Of a stretch of DNA of 64,000 nt, positions 22,701 through 31,900 are shown piece by piece. This DNA comes from Macrostomum hystrix (taxonomy: Eukaryota; Platyhelminthes; Macrostomidae), in NCBI GenBank assembly GCA_950097015.1, contig CATNEN010000014.1:620001-684000 (forward strand). The letters are read 5' to 3'. The first letter of the stretch is position 1; each line of letters begins with the position of its first letter. A program made the position numbers and the translations under genes. The notes under the pieces were generated by a model. That model made no database searches and was not told the DNA's origin. It saw only the letters and a list, made by a program, of their open reading frames with translations.

Positions 22701-23117
22701 GGTTCAAATCCAGTGGCAGCTCTCAGGCCACTAATTTCTGTCCCCCCCCTAGTACTAGGCGACCTCAATTATTTTTGGTTCAAATCCAGTGGCAGCTCTC
22801 AGGCCACTAATTTCTGTCCCCCCCTAGTACTAGGCGACCTCAATACTCTTTGGTTCAAATCCAGTGGCAGCTCTCAGGCCACTAATTTCTGTCCCCCCCC
22901 TAGTACTAGGCGACCTCAATACTCTTTGGTTCAAATCCAGTGGCAGCTCTCAGGCCACTAATTTCTGTCCCCCCCCTAGTACTAGGCGACCTCAATACTC
23001 TTTGGTTCAAATCCAGTGGCAGCTCTCAGGCCACTAATTTCTGTCCCCCCCCTAGTACTAGGCGACCTCAATACTCTTTGGTTCAAATCCAGTGGCAGCT
23101 CTCAGGCCACTAATTTC
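19796..23117. repeat. ~75-bp satellite, about 44 copies
   Basis: Unit of 74-78 bp with CTAGTACTAGGCGACC, CAATACTCTTTGG, TTCAAATCCAGTGGCAGC and CAGGCCACTAATTTCTG. Length varies only in a C-run of 6-10 bases. A minority variant has CAATTATTTTTGG in place of CAATACTCTTTGG. Near-identity across 3.3 kb indicates recent amplification or homogenisation. Each unit contains GGTTCAAATCC, which fits the tRNA-type B-box consensus. Confidence 0.97.
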
Positions 23118-23225
23118 TATGTCTATCGGCAGAACCAATGCATCAGGCTCCGGGAATGGCATTAACTCAATCCGAGAATGACACATCGGGTTCCAGGAAT
23201 GCCATGTCTATGGCAAATTTAGAAA

Positions 23226-23335
23226 GAATGCAATTCCTTCCGGTTAGTTCGTCAAGAAATGGCTTTTTATTCCCTTCGGGCTCGCCGTGAAGCGCCATTT
23301 CTGGACTCTCTAAGCGGAAGGAATATTGCCATTCC
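23226..23335. other. imperfect hairpin, ~38-nt arms
   Basis: The arm at 23226-23263 (GAATGCAATTCCTTCCGGTT...AGAAATGGC) pairs with 23294-23335 (GCCATTTCT...GCGGAAGGAATATTGCCATTC) around a ~30-nt loop, with a few bulges. It could be a hairpin RNA precursor or a small palindromic element remnant. Confidence 0.45.
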
Positions 23336-24027
23336 TTGATCAAGTGATTAAGTATTCATTGGGCCCGGAATCACATCTCTATTGCGCTTATACTAAAACT
23401 TCGTCTATGGCTAATTTCTCAAGAAAACTATGAGCGGTACGCAATAATCGTGCCGCAATGATTCGGCCATAGAATAGTATCTTTACAATGTACTAAGATC
23501 TCGCATTGTGAATGGTAGCGGCACTCTACCACTCCGCGCACAACAAGCCCATTTTGCCACGAGTTCACAAATTTGCATTTAGTAGAAGAAACCAGAAACT
23601 CGCAATGCCAGTCCTGACCCGGCTTGGGTCGGGGTGTTGTGGATCGCTGCACAGAGCGGGCAAGTGTGAACCGTGCGCTGTTCGCCTGCTGTACTCTGCG
23701 CTGCGGCCGCGGAGGGGTGAGAATGCGCTGCTAATGGCTGACTCAGTGCACAGACACCTCTGTGCCCGGCCTGGACCCAGCGTGCGCAGCAGCAGGCCAA
23801 CACTGCCTATTTATTAATCTCACTGTATCGCTTTCTTTAGCGCCATTCGCACGCACAAGCGCAAGCAGATAATCAGATAGCCAGCACAAGGTAGGAGACT
23901 ATAGATTAAGAAAGCTCTGATTCCATCCAGTCTGTTTACACCAGCCGATTGCTGCGACGATACAAGCTTACCCAGTGGAAGTCTTGGTCTGCAGACCCAC
24001 TGAGAAAAGCGAGTTATTTAGGCAAGC
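23336..24027. other. no gene recognised; upstream region of the pseudokinase-like gene
   Basis: Short overlapping frames on both strands with no domain or splice support. The 5' leader and promoter of the gene starting at 24028 must lie here, but no clear motif is visible. Confidence 0.5.
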
Positions 24028-26115
24028 ATGGAGACGACGCCAAGCAGCGGAGGCGCGGAGACTCAGAAACAGCTCACAGACGACCAGCTTCATCGGCTGA
24101 TCATGAAAGCCTACGAGGACTCGGCGGACCTGGCCCAGCTGCAGCTCAGCATGCGGGGAGTCATGCTGGCCGACCCTGAGCGCATCCGCCAGGCCTACCG
24201 TCAGGTGGTGCAACTCAAGGGCAGGGCGAGAAGCCGTGCTTCATCCGAGGTTCGTTGCTTCCAGACACTGACTGATTTTGTGAATGGCCACGCGTGCCAA
24301 ATGCTGCCGTCAAAGCTCTCAAAGCCAGCTCCTGGTCCATTCCAGCACCTTCTCTGCCTCATCTCTGTCTCATTTCTCTGCCTCATCTCTGTCTCATTTC
24401 TCTGTCCCATCACTCCCATCTCATTTCTCCCCGGTCTAATCTCTTTCCTGCCTAATCTCGCCTATGCCTTATCTCTCCCGAGTCTCATCTCTCCCGAGTC
24501 TTATCTCTCCCCAGTCTCATCTCTCCCGAGTCTCATCTCTCCCCTGTCTCATCTCTCCCGAGTCTTATCTCTCCCCTGTCTCACCTCTCCCTCCTCTCAA
24601 CTCCCCAAAGTCAACGCGGCCAGCTGTAGTGTTTCAGATTCTCTCTTTAGTTGTTAAAAGGTTGCCAGCAATTTCGTTTGTTGAATACAGCTGCTTACAA
24701 TGTAGCCTCAATCCTCAATCAGCAGCAGCCGGGGCCGACGCCCTGGCCTTCCCTTACGTTTGTGGAGCCTGGAGGCGCCGGAGCAGCCGTTGCCGTCGGT
24801 GTCAGCAACGGCAAGCAGCGGGCGTCGCAGCGACGCAAGTCGAATCCAGCGCAGCAGCGCAGCGCCCAGCGTAAGAGCAGCGGCGAAACGAGCGCCCTGA
24901 CGGCGCAGATGGATGCCTCGGCATTTAGGGAGGTCGCGGGCGGTCTGAACAATCTGCGTTCCGAGCTAGCCGCGCTGTGCCGGGTGCGGCACAAGAACCT
25001 GCTCTGTCTGACCGCGGCCAGGCCCGGCAAGGCCGGCAGGTTCACGCTGGACTTCGACCTGGGCAGCCCAGCCAGTCACGTGACCCTGCAGGACCTGTTT
25101 CGCGACACCACTCCAGTTGAGGGGCCGCGCTCTCTGCTGGACGGCTGCTCGCTGAACGCCTGCGAAATCGCCTGCGTGCTGGCGCAGGCCTGCCTGGGTT
25201 TGCTCTTCCTCACCGAGTGCGCTAGCACAGTCCTGCGCAACCTGCAGGTGCGGCCCGAGGCCTGCCTACTAACAAAGAACATCCTGCTCACAAACAGGTG
25301 ACGCTCACAGCCTCTTCTGACTGACACACATGCAACCCACCAACTCCATTCTTACTCAGAAGCCGCATTCCTCGCCTCTCCGCTCCCTCAGAAGCCGCAT
25401 TCCTCGCCTCTCAGCTCCCTCAGAAGCCGCATTCCTCACCACTCCGTTCCCTCAGAAGTCGCATTCCTCACCTCTCCGCTCCCTCAGAAGCCGCATTCCT
25501 CGCCTCTCCGCTCCCTCAGAAGCCGCATTCCTCACCACTCCGCTCCCTCAGAAGTCGCATTCCTCACCACTCCGCTCCCTCAGAAGTCGCATTCCTTGCT
25601 ATTACCTCCCGCAGCGGGGTCATCAAGCTCTGTGGCCACCATCCAGTGCTGCAGCTGCCCCGAACAGCAGCGACATCGCGAGCGCAGGACGAAGCCGACG
25701 AAGAGTTGGACGACTTCCTGGAGAGCGAGTCGGACAGCGGCCGAGGTCGGCCGGGCCAGCTGGCACACCGGCTGGCGCAACTGCTGTACGAACTGGACCA
25801 TGTGCAGCACCGGCCGCTGCACTGCCTGGCCGACTGCCCGACAGCGGAACGCGAGCTGCTCAACCAGCGCTACGCCCACCTGTTCGGCATCTGCTCCGAC
25901 TGGGACGCTACGCGACCAGTGAGAAATTGAGTCCGAGAAAATTGAGTCTCATTTAAAAATCATTTCGCAGCGTTTAGAACAGCATCTGAAACTCGCCTAC
26001 CTTTCAGGTGGACCTGCGCTTCGTTCTGTACTCAGACTTCATCAGCGAGCAGACTTCCTCATTGGACAGTTTCAAGTCACCGCTGGAGTTTGTGTTTGCC
26101 TCCAGGCTGGGATAA
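24028..26115 (+). CDS. pseudokinase-like protein (4 exons, 402 aa)
   Basis: Exons 24028-24249, 24723-25297, 25615-25918 and 26008-26115 have compatible phases (0, 2, 0) and good GT-AG sites. The N-terminus is a helical region rich in Q/L. From about residue 145 the sequence follows a protein kinase fold: a helix C-like stretch (FREVAGGLNNLRSELAALCR), VRHKNLLCL, a hinge-like region, helix E (EIACVLAQACLGLLFLTE), then KNILLTNRSGVIKLCG, which corresponds to the N of the catalytic loop and the strand before DFG. The DFG position reads GHH, no HRD is visible, and I see neither a glycine-rich loop nor the VAIK lysine, so catalysis is unlikely. An acidic stretch (DEADEELDDFLESESDS) precedes a further helical part. 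The specific family was not recognised. Introns 1 and 2 hold minisatellites. Confidence 0.65.
24316..24640 (+). repeat. minisatellite in intron 1, degraded copy of the hAT-like element body
   Basis: Repeats of TCTCATCTCTCCCGAG and TCTCCCCTGTC. The same minisatellite fills the hAT-like element at 56531-57400. The flanks also match it loosely here (TCAAAGCTCTCAAAGCCAG on the left, AGTCAACGCGGCCAG on the right), but the terminal repeats are no longer recognisable. Confidence 0.7.
25344..25606. repeat. 32-bp minisatellite in intron 2
   Basis: About eight units of CCCTCAGAAGCCGCATTCCT followed by CGCCTCTCCGCT or CACCACTCCGCT. The array fills the intron and runs to within about 10 bp of the acceptor, contributing part of the pyrimidine tract region. 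Confidence 0.9.
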
Positions 26116-26158
26116 GGGTACACAATGCTGTACAAGTTACTGTCAGCAGCATGCGGTC

Positions 26159-26316
26159 AAGACACCTAGCATTCCCCTGTGATATTCAACTGCTGTGTAA
26201 ATACAAGTTCAAAAAGTCTCACAAAATGAACGCTAACAAGACACCTAGCATTCCCCTGTGATATTCAATTGCTGTGTAAATACAAGTTCAAAAGTCTCAC
26301 AAAATGAACGCTAACA
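26159..26316. repeat. 79-bp direct duplication
   Basis: Two copies of AAGACACCTAGCATTCCCCT...AATGAACGCTAAC, differing at two positions, just after the pseudokinase-like gene. Confidence 0.9.
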
Positions 26317-26427
26317 TTTAAACGTGAATGAGTTGTGTGTGCATTCACTTATTGGTTTTGGTTTGAGATGAAGTTTCCTTTCAAGTGATGGCCTTTGGAT
26401 CCACAGAACAGCCTAACAGCAGAAAGA

Positions 26428-26774
26428 GGGAGTGGGTGGCAGCAGCGGTTATCGCATTTGCCTCTCGCACCACAATCCCTAAGTTCGATTCCACTGCGAG
26501 GCCACATTTATTTGGGGCGCAGCCGCGGAGAGAAGGCTTGAGGGCTTGTCGTGCAATTGACGCCCTTGAGGGCCAACCTTCAAGGCACAGTGAAATGTAC
26601 ACTGCCTGGCGATGAGAAAGTCAGGGCAGATGTACACACCTGTGTGAGCGTATGGCTGCGTACAGTATCTGTGTGCGTGTGTGCTCGAGTCAGTGCAATG
26701 GGCAGAATTGCCTCCTCGCTGGCTGCGGGTCTAGTGTCACCAAATGATGTGCTACTGCCCGCAGCCCTCTTGCA

Positions 26775-26811
<37 letters not shown>

Positions 26812-26814
26812 GAA
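26428..26814 (+). mobile_element. tRNA-derived SINE, intact copy
   Basis: Head with pol III boxes: A box GTGGCAGCAGCGG, B box AGTTCGATTCC about 50 bp later. The body has CGAGGCCACATTTATTTGG, GAAGGCTTGAGGGCTTG, GGGCCAACCTTCAAGGCACA, GTACACTGCC, TGCCTCCTCGCTGGC and GTCTAGTGTCA. It ends in an (ATT)n tail at 26778-26814. An imperfect flanking repeat (AGAAAG) may be the target duplication. Three other copies are in the window. Confidence 0.88.
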
Positions 26815-27170
26815 CAGTAGAAAGAACCCGGTGGTATTTAAAACAGCTACATTTTTCTCCTTTTTTCTGTCGCTTTAAATGCTTAACCAATCGGCATGAA
26901 AATCGTGAACACGGGCTAAAATTTTCCACTAAATCAGATTGAACAACTTCCAGAATAACAAAGCATCGGCATCATCGAGATATTAAATTATTCTCGAAGG
27001 GTTTTAGTAGGCAAATATTACCAATATGTCTAATTTTTCGGCTGACAAAATTTCATCATGCAACCATGATCTTGTTGAATTTATCGTTCATTTTACTTTA
27101 TTGAGATAATATAGATTGCCATATAGGTTTACAAAGAGCAATATTAGTTGTCCTTGTCACGAGGATCATC
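26815..27170. other. no gene seen
   Basis: AT-rich spacer between the SINE and the 57-bp array. Confidence 0.5.
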
Positions 27171-28266
27171 GGCAACAGGTGAGAAGGCTGCTCACACCGG
27201 TGAGAATGAGCCTGCATGAGAGGCTTAGCTAACAGGTGAGAAGGCTGCTCACACCGGTGAGAATGAGCCTGCATGAGAGGCTTAGCCAACAGGTGAGAAG
27301 GCTGCTCACACCGGTGAGAATGAGCCTGCATGAGAGGCTTAGCTAACAGGTGAGAAGGCTGCTCACACCGGTGAGAATGAGCCTGCATGAGAGGCTTAGC
27401 CAACAGGTGAGAAGGCTGCTCACACCGGTGAGAATGAGCCTGCATGAGAGGCTTAGCTAACAGGTGAGAAGGCTGCTCACACCGGTGAGAATGAGCCTGC
27501 ATGAGAGGCTTAGCCAACAGGTGAGAAGGCTGCTCACACCGGTGAGAATGAGCCTGCATGAGAGGCTTAGCTAACAGGTGAGAAGGCTGCTCACACCGGT
27601 GAGAATGAGCCTGCATGAGAGGCTTAGCTAACAGGTGAGAAGGCTGCTCACACCGGTGAGAATGAGCCTGCATGAGAGGCTTAGCCAACAGGTGAGAAGG
27701 CTGCTCACACCGGTGAGAATGAGCCTGCATGAGAGGCTTAGCTAACAGGTGAGAAGGCTGCTCACACCGGTGAGAATGAGCCTGCATGAGAGGCTTAGCT
27801 AACAGGTGAGAAGGCTGCTCACACCGGTGAGAATGAGCCTGCATGAGAGGCTTAGCTAACAGGTGAGAAGGCTGCTCACACCGGTGAGAATGAGCCTGCA
27901 TGAGAGGCTTAGCCAACAGGTGAGAAGGCTGCTCACACCGGTGAGAATGAGCCTGCATGAGAGGCTTAGCTAACAGGTGAGAAGGCTGCTCACACCGGTG
28001 AGAATGAGCCTGCATGAGAGGCTTAGCTAACAGGTGAGAAGGCTGCTCACACCGGTGAGAATGAGCCTGCATGAGAGGCTTAGCCAACAGGTGAGAAGGC
28101 TGCTCACACCGGTGAGAATGAGCCTGCATGAGAGGCTTAGCCAACAGGTGAGAAGGCTGCTCACACCGGTGAGAATGAGCCTGCATGAGAGGCTTAGCTA
28201 ACAGGTGAGAAGGCTGCTCACACCGGTGAGAATGAGCCTGCATGAGAGGCTTAGCTAACAGGTGAG
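27171..28266. repeat. 57-bp satellite, 19 copies
   Basis: Perfect head-to-tail units containing AACAGGTGAGAAGGCTGCTC, ACACCGGTGAGAATGAGC and CTGCATGAGAGGCTTAGC. The only variable base I see is T/C in GCTAAC/GCCAAC. Because 57 is divisible by three, the minus strand is one long frame of a 19-residue repeat (27098-28243, 381 codons). On the plus strand each unit has two splice-donor-like motifs (CAGGTGAGA, CCGGTGAGA). I have no evidence that it is translated. Confidence 0.95.
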
Positions 28267-28914
28267 AAGGCAGAGACTAAAGAAACTAAGAAGACACATA
28301 AGACAGCAAATCTGTGACGAAAGTAAGAAAAAAGTGTCACTGGCGGTAACAAAAACCGATTTCATAATAGTTTATTGTCACAAAAAGCTACATATACTAC
28401 TAGTGGAAAATATGTGCAACAAAACTCGAAATAACAGCTGTGTGGCACATCTTAGGATATCGGTAGGGAATAAAACTAGGAAATAAACAAAAACACTGGA
28501 ACAAGGAGCGTCAGCGAAATGATTTGGGAGGCCGAGTAGAAAACTTGTCATTGTATTTCCTAGTTCACAATATCATATAACATACGAGCTTTGAAGTAAA
28601 AAAATATTGCTTTAAGAGCAAAACAAAACACATTAAAGTTATATTAAAACTCTAAACACACAACTGACTACTTACCAGAAGTAGTTTATCGAGTAATAAA
28701 CAAAAAATGGTAACACAGTACATAACTATTGAGACCAAACAAAAGATAGGGCACCAGTGTACACGCGACAGAGGAATCAGCGCCAATCACAGCGAAAAAG
28801 GAAAGCGCAGTCAGGCCTAAGCCGCAGAGCTGGAAGGTCCAGACAGGAGTGAAGAATTAGGAAGGCAGGGCGCCCAGCAAGAAGCAGCCAGCGGCTTCAA
28901 AGCCAAGTCAAGCA
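28267..28914. other. 3' flank of RNF103-like gene, no other gene seen
   Basis: AT-rich. TTTATT at about 28371 could be a minus-strand AATAAA for the RNF103-like transcript, about 540 bp past its stop. Confidence 0.45.
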
Positions 28915-31900
28915 TCAAGCAGTCGCGGCAGCAGGCGGCGCCGGCAGTCCGTAGGCGCAGCGACGGCATATCGGGCATGTGCTGCGCCGCACGAGCCAAG
29001 CAGCCGCGCAGACGCGGTGGAACACGTGACCGCACAGCAGCCCGACAAGCTGGTGGCCGCGGCGGAAGCGGTCGAGGCAGACTGGGCAGTGGCTGGCCCT
29101 GAGGGCCGATCTCGGCCAGCCATCATCCGATTCAGCGGCCTCGGCTACTTCGGCGTCGGTGGTGGCGGTGGCGGTGGAGTCGGAGGCGGCCGCGACTGCG
29201 GGCGGAGTGACGCGGCAAGTCCACTGCTGCAGGCGGTTTAGGCAGCGCTCCGGATCCCGCTGCGGAATCCACAGGGAGGGCGCAGCCAGGGACTGCATGA
29301 GCAGCTCAAGGCTCTGCGCGGCGTCAGCGTCTCGAGCGGCGGCCGCCTCTGCATCGTCATCGTCATCGCTGTTGCGGTTGCTGCCCATGTCGACGCTGCT
29401 GCTGCTGCCATTATCGTCACCAAGGCTGCTGCTGCTGCTGCCATCCATGTCAACCTCGCTGCTGTCGTCCGGATCCCGAGCCGCTGCGGCAGGCGTCGAG
29501 GCGGCGCCGGCTGTCGCCGCAGTCACAGAAGATGCCGCAACTGCCACCGGGGCAGAGTTCTGGCTCGAAGAGGCGGCGACTCGATCCCTAGGGATCTGGC
29601 GGACCGACAGGGAATACTGGCGTGAGTGTACAGCCTGCGGAGACACGCGAGGGGCAGAAATAAGTAGAGCTGAGATTCCCCTGCATCCAGTGCAAGTAAA
29701 GCCTCCAAAACAGCTCACCGTGGCCTCTGGGGGCTGAACAGGTTGAGGGAGCTCAGGCGGCTGCTGCTCAGGCGGAGCTGGGTTCTCAATGTGCACCTGA
29801 TGGCGCCAGTAGAAGGCGCACGAGGCCATCAGGCAGATTATCACCGGGCCGGCGCTCGGGTAGGCGCCCAAGTGCCAGTCGGCACGGATGCGCACCGCGA
29901 GGTCGCTGAAGACGAGTTGTCGCCAAGCGGCGGTCAGCGCCAAGCCGGCTGGGCTGGCCCAGGCGATGTTGAAGAAGAGGCGGAGCGCGGCCACGCTGAA
30001 CCAGAGCAGCAGGTTGCACCTGGCGGGGTGTGAGAAGAACAGTGAATATAAAGGATGTGTAGCAACAATTCTCAACAACAGCTAAAAGTCCAGCCCGCAG
30101 AGGCACTGACCAGAACGCCAGCCGAATGGCGTCGAAGAAACGAGCGGAGAAAGTAGCTGCGGGCAGCAGGGAGGGCAGCGGCAGCAGGGCAAAGTTCAGC
30201 AGAGCGGTGGCCATCCAGCCAGCGCACCAGGCGTCAGGGGCGAGGCTGGAGAGCAGCAGCCGCAGGCCGGTCGCTGTGCCGCCATCAGCAGGGTTCAGCT
30301 GGTAGTCCTGCTCCGGGGTGAGCAGCGTCAGCTTCATGGAGCGGCGGCCGTCGGGCAGCGGGCGGTGCCAGAAGCGCAGGCGGCCGTGAAACTCGATGCT
30401 GAGGGTTGCCAGCATGAGCGGCGCCGTGGGCGGCCAGGTGGGCAACTCGGCGAGCAAGCCGACCTCGCCAGCGTCGACCTCCGAGCGGTGTGACGGTTGC
30501 CAGGCAGTCAGGAGGCCGGATACTCGGGCGGAAATGCGCGCCAGAACGGCTAGCGTCTCGGTGCCCGGAGGGAAGCTGACGGCAACATCCTGCGGTAAGG
30601 CGGATGGGTCATGACTGACGCTGCCTGCAGCTCCACTCTTCTCTTATCTCTTCATTCCCTGACTTACTGACCCACCTCTGGCTCCGGAAGGTCCTTCTAA
30701 ACCAGACCCGGAAGGACATCCGGGCCCTCACCATGACCCTCACGGGCCATGGCTGCTACGCCAGACACTGTTTCCTCCGAGGAGACCTCTGGAGTGAGCT
30801 GTGCCTGTTCTGCAACCTTGAGAACGAGGATGCCCTGCACTTCGTCTGTCACTGCCCTTTCTTCACCAGAGAGAGGCTTAAACACCTCGGACCAAACCCA
30901 TCCATGGACGACGTTTGCAGATCCGAGAACATCCCGCGGCTCTTCCGGTTCCTGAGGGCTACCAGACGAGCATCTTTCTTCCCTAGTGAAGAGCAAGCTG
31001 CAGGAAGAACCGGCCACGGACCTCCCTGACTGGCCCCGGCCGATTGCGGGTCTTTCAGGGATTAGCGGAATGGGCGACCCCCGCCTCCCCGCTGTGTCCA
31101 TCGGACCGCCCTGCAGATAAGTCAAGGAAGTCAAGACCCACCTCTGTCCCCTGCACCCTAAGTGCTGTCAGTCCTACCTGCAGGCCGGTGGAGTCGGGGT
31201 GGATGATCAGCAGGCCGGCCCGGTCCCTGAAAAAGTGGCGATCGAGGCAGAACTCGGCCAAACCGGAGGACTTGGCGCAGGGCAGCAGCGCCAGGCGGCA
31301 GCCGAAAGCGTCCAGCGCCGTGGCCAGCTGGGGCTCGAACTCCGGCTCAGCCTCCCAGGTGGCGTAGGCGGCCCACATGCGCTGCAAGCCGAGGTTCACC
31401 TCTCGGCGGAGCTCTTCAGCGGTCTGGACAGACATGTAACGCTGCACCAGCGGAATGGACTTAATCTGAGGAAAATGGGGTCGGGCATCAGCGCTTGCTC
31501 TGCTGGCCTGCCGTCCCACAACCTGCTGGCCTGCCGTTCCACCACCTGCTGGCCTGCCGTCCCACCACCTGCTGGCCTGCCGTCCCACAACCTGCTGGCC
31601 TGCCGTCCCACAACCTGCTGGCCTGCCGTCCCACAACCTGCTGGCCTGCCGTCCCACAACCTGCTGGCCTGCCGTCCCACAACCTGCTGGCCTGCCGTTC
31701 CACCACCTGCTGGCCTGCCGTCCCACCACCTGCCGGCTTGCCGTCCCACCACCTGCTGGCCTGCTGTCCCACAACCTGCTGGCCTGCCGTCCCACAACCT
31801 GCTGGCCTGCCGTCCCATAACCTGCTGGCCTGCCGTTCCACCACCTGCTGGCCTGCCGTTCCACCACCTGCTGGCCTGCCGTTCCACCACCTGCTGGCCT

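Noticed and set aside
26428-26500. Functional tRNA gene
   Set aside because: A and B boxes are present, but no complete cloverleaf or anticodon arm can be drawn and the sequence continues into a shared SINE body.
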